The notes under the pieces: model-generated | Databases searched by the model: none | What the model saw: the letters and a program-made list of their open reading frames with translations, nothing else | Told to the model about the DNA's origin: nothing | Assembly (NCBI RefSeq): GCF_963675165.1 | Contig: NC_087384.1 | Span: 1,262,501 to 1,326,500 of the forward strand | Source: Halichondria panicea | Lineage: Eukaryota > Porifera > Demospongiae > Suberitida > Halichondriidae | Direction of reading: 5' to 3' | Length of the DNA stretch: 64,000 nucleotides | Made by a program: the position numbers and the translations under genes | Part shown: in pieces, positions 61,575 to 64,000 of the stretch | Layout of the letters: every line of letters starts with the position of its first letter | How positions within the stretch are numbered: the stretch's first letter is position 1

Positions 61575-61851
61575 TGCAAGTGCAGTGCATGCATGCAGTA
61601 CACATGTAATTATCATTGACCTTTTGATTGTAATGAACTCTTGCCCTAGCCCTATATATAGCTGACACACCTACGCAGGGTTCTGAGTACACAAGTACAG
61701 TAGGAAGTAATACGGGAAATGTGTTGGCAATCGAGGTCAAACTGCAAGCAGTTGTGGCTTATATTTCGAGGCACACAGTTAAAATTAAATATTGTACAAT
61801 TATACACTGTGTACACCACTCTTGATAGAAAAAAACAAATAAAAGAAATGA

Positions 61852-64000
61852 TCAATACAAGTCGGGTAAGTTGAATTTGTCCCAGTCTCCAGTTTGCTTG
61901 GCCTCCCAATAACCTCCTTTGTACACATGCATCATCGTGTTGGTGAGAGGGTCGTATTCTTTGCTGAACCACACTGGCTTGTAAGTGGCCTCCTCTTTGA
62001 GTCTCTCTGCCTCCTCAACATCTCCTCTTGCTGAGGCTTTGGCTGCTTGAGCTGCTAGTGCCTCTCTCTTCCGACGCTTGGCTCTTTGTTTCTCCTCAAG
62101 ACGAAGCTACAAGGAAGGAGACAATACAGACATTACACAATGCATGAAAAATATTCAAAATGCTCAAATTAAGATTGCAACCATAATCTTATACATTTTT
62201 GTATCCAGCTGAAGACACAACCTCTAGCAGCCTAATTACTACAGTAGGTATACTGTGCATGGAACACCATACTTTTTCTTTGTCTGCTCTAGGGAAGTCC
62301 CCCTCCTCCATGATTCTCTGGTCTGGTCTAAAGCGACAATCAGTGGGGGCTATCCCCGGCTCAAGTTCATTGAGTGAGGATGTGAAGTGAGCAAACCCAT
62401 ACATTACCTCATTCCCAGGTCTGCAGGGGAAGGGAGGCCATGTGAGGTATATAGTAGACACCACACACACACACACACACACACATAGGCATGATGAAAC
62501 ATTTTGATAATAGATAACAATTAATAATGATGTGGTTGCTGATAGCCACAACACAGATGCTACCAACATCACAACAAACCACTTACTCTGGTTCCTGCAC
62601 TCTCCACAGTGTCTGGCATGGCTCTGTCTCCAGGTTTTTCCCCTCTCCACCTATCACCTTAGCCATATCGAACTGTTGGTCCCAGTAGCCCTTCAATACA
62701 TAGCGTACGTTACCATCAACATCTTGTACATGACCAGAGATCTGTGAGTGTGTTTAAGAGACAAGTTAACACTGTCCCAGCTGTTGTTTAATGCATACAC
62801 ATTCCCACGCAAACATGCACACGGTGAGTACCTTTCTCTGTTGTTCCCTGGAGAAGTAACTGTAGGCATGGAACTTGAGCAGCCCCTCTTCTCTTGTGGT
62901 GTGATTAGTTATCTTGATTTCTCCAGACTAAAGAGTCAAGGGTACACTCATTATCATCATACCAACCACATAACCCTACAACCTTACCCACAGCTCAATG
63001 GCTAAGCAGCACATGCATGTTGGCCTGAAAACATTGTACAATGCTATTAGAGAGGACACTATCCTTTGATCTGCAGTAGCTACCAATGCTCACTTTCACT
63101 AGTATATTCCCCTACTATATATAGCAGTAGCCCAACGTGTGGTAAACAATTTGTAACAGCGGGGATTTTGGTGAGTCAAAATTTGCTTTCTTATAATATG
63201 TGCATTGCATGGTTTACTAACGATGAACCACGCCTACGGTAAAATGTTCATGTAGGTCAGCTTGCCCACTAGAATTTTTCACCCCACAAAAATTATCCGC
63301 TATACGGTAATACTCACCTGGTCAATCCACAGCTTCCCCACAATGATGTTATGCACAGTGGTGACCGCCTTGCACCAAGTGTAGTGACTCTTGGTCTTGT
63401 GGAACACCAGATGGCAAGCTCCAATCGGGTAGACAGTCAAATATTTGCCTCTGAACTTGGAGGACACTGTGTACTCTTGCCAGAATGTCCAGTCCTTTCC
63501 CTCACAGTACTCAGAGAACATGGGTGGATGGTGACTCACCTAAAAACAGAACATTTGATTGAGTTAATAGGTAGATATACTTTACTTGAGCATTGGGGGG
63601 GGGATTTTTTGTACAACCTTTTCACCTCATGCACTTGAAATGCAAACCTAATTAGAGAAAACATAAGTCAACCACTATACGGAAGGCTCTGTACATGTAC
63701 ACCAGTCTACACACTTGAGGTCATTCTGCTTAAAATGTAATTTCAAGTGAGGCGAAAAGGGTTCCTTGTAACAATAATACAGAGGTTGTTATCGTTGGAC
63801 AGTTGGTTTGTAAACTATCATTTATTATGCAAACAGAGAGTATATATACACAACAATAGACGAGGAATGATTTGGCGAGTTACTTGTTCAAATATGCATC
63901 TCCATCCCATCTCAGCTCTCCTGTCACACTCGTAGGTTTCTCCAAGCATGGGGTTGAATGGTTTGTTGGCTCTTAGACCAGCAGTGGCAGCATAGGGGGA
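61852..64000 (-). CDS. OSBP: Second oxysterol-binding protein gene, 3' half (runs past the window)
   Basis: Exons in view, high to low: 63884-64000 (continues), 63318-63539, 62832-62927, 62587-62741, 62273-62420, 61852-62106 (TGA). Exon lengths match the neighbouring OSBP gene, apart from one three codons longer (148 against 139 nt), so it is a tandem duplicate. The ORD signature [12 protein letters not shown] and then EQ/VSHHPP spans the 63884/63539 junction; the end [16 protein letters not shown] is kept. The protein ends NLPDLY, against NLPDLF in the neighbour. No frameshift is seen. PH and FFAT parts would lie beyond 64000. A MITE end at 63309 stands eight bases from the donor of the exon 63318-63539. 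Confidence 0.9.
63130..63309. mobile_element. TACCGTATAGCGGG-family MITE next to a splice donor
   Basis: The right end is AATTATCCGCTATACGGTA at 63309. The left end is diverged, near GTAACAGCGGGGATTTTGGTG (about 63152). The internal CACGCCTACGGTAAAATGTT and GTCAGCTTGCCCAC match the copy at 53325-53526. The exon of the second OSBP gene begins at 63318, so the element lies just inside the intron. Confidence 0.65.

Overview
This is eukaryotic nuclear DNA. Genes are cut into many short exons with GT-AG introns, often 70-300 bp. Spacers are AT-rich and packed with small inverted-repeat transposons and CA/TG microsatellites. The gene content is animal: ESS2, SEC14-like CRAL-TRIO/GOLD proteins, OSBP, a TBK1-like kinase, and a tyrosine-kinase-like (TKL) kinase joined to a long ankyrin array. 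Together with the compact introns, this suggests an early-branching animal, most likely a demosponge. The lineage is inference; no rRNA or mitochondrial marker is present.

Layout. 1-834 (+): last two exons of ESS2. 2418-15199 (-): TKL kinase with an array of one-repeat, 99-bp ankyrin exons and introns full of transposon debris. 15200-17878: spacer with palindromes and a LINE relic split by a DNA element. 17879-19124 (+): an unrecognised seven-helix membrane protein. 20257-22134 (+): a broken second ESS2 copy. 22350-48120: seven SEC14-like copies, named A to G here. A, C, E, F (-) and G (+) read as intact; B and D (-) are broken chimeras. 48818-57442 (-): a 23-exon kinase gene. 57751-61574 (-): a complete OSBP. 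61852-64000 (-): the 3' half of a tandem OSBP duplicate that runs out of the window.

The SEC14-like cluster grew by unequal exchange. Copies A, C and E are one type, F is another, and B and D join an F-type 3' half to an A-type 5' half. A block of about 8 kb (about 26,720-34,660) is repeated almost unchanged at about 34,670-43,230. ESS2 3'-end fragments travel with each A-type copy, so the ancestral unit was a convergent ESS2/SEC14L pair. Several transposons can be ordered in time because one paralogue still holds the empty site.

The most interesting gene is the kinase at 48818-57442. Its splice phases chain through 23 exons into one 1,041-residue frame: a TBK1/IKK-epsilon-like kinase domain, a probable ubiquitin-like domain, a helical middle, and a C-terminal domain resembling the Claw of FIP200/ATG11. 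In well-studied animals these are separate proteins of selective autophagy. A natural fusion would put the kinase and the receptor-binding module on one chain.
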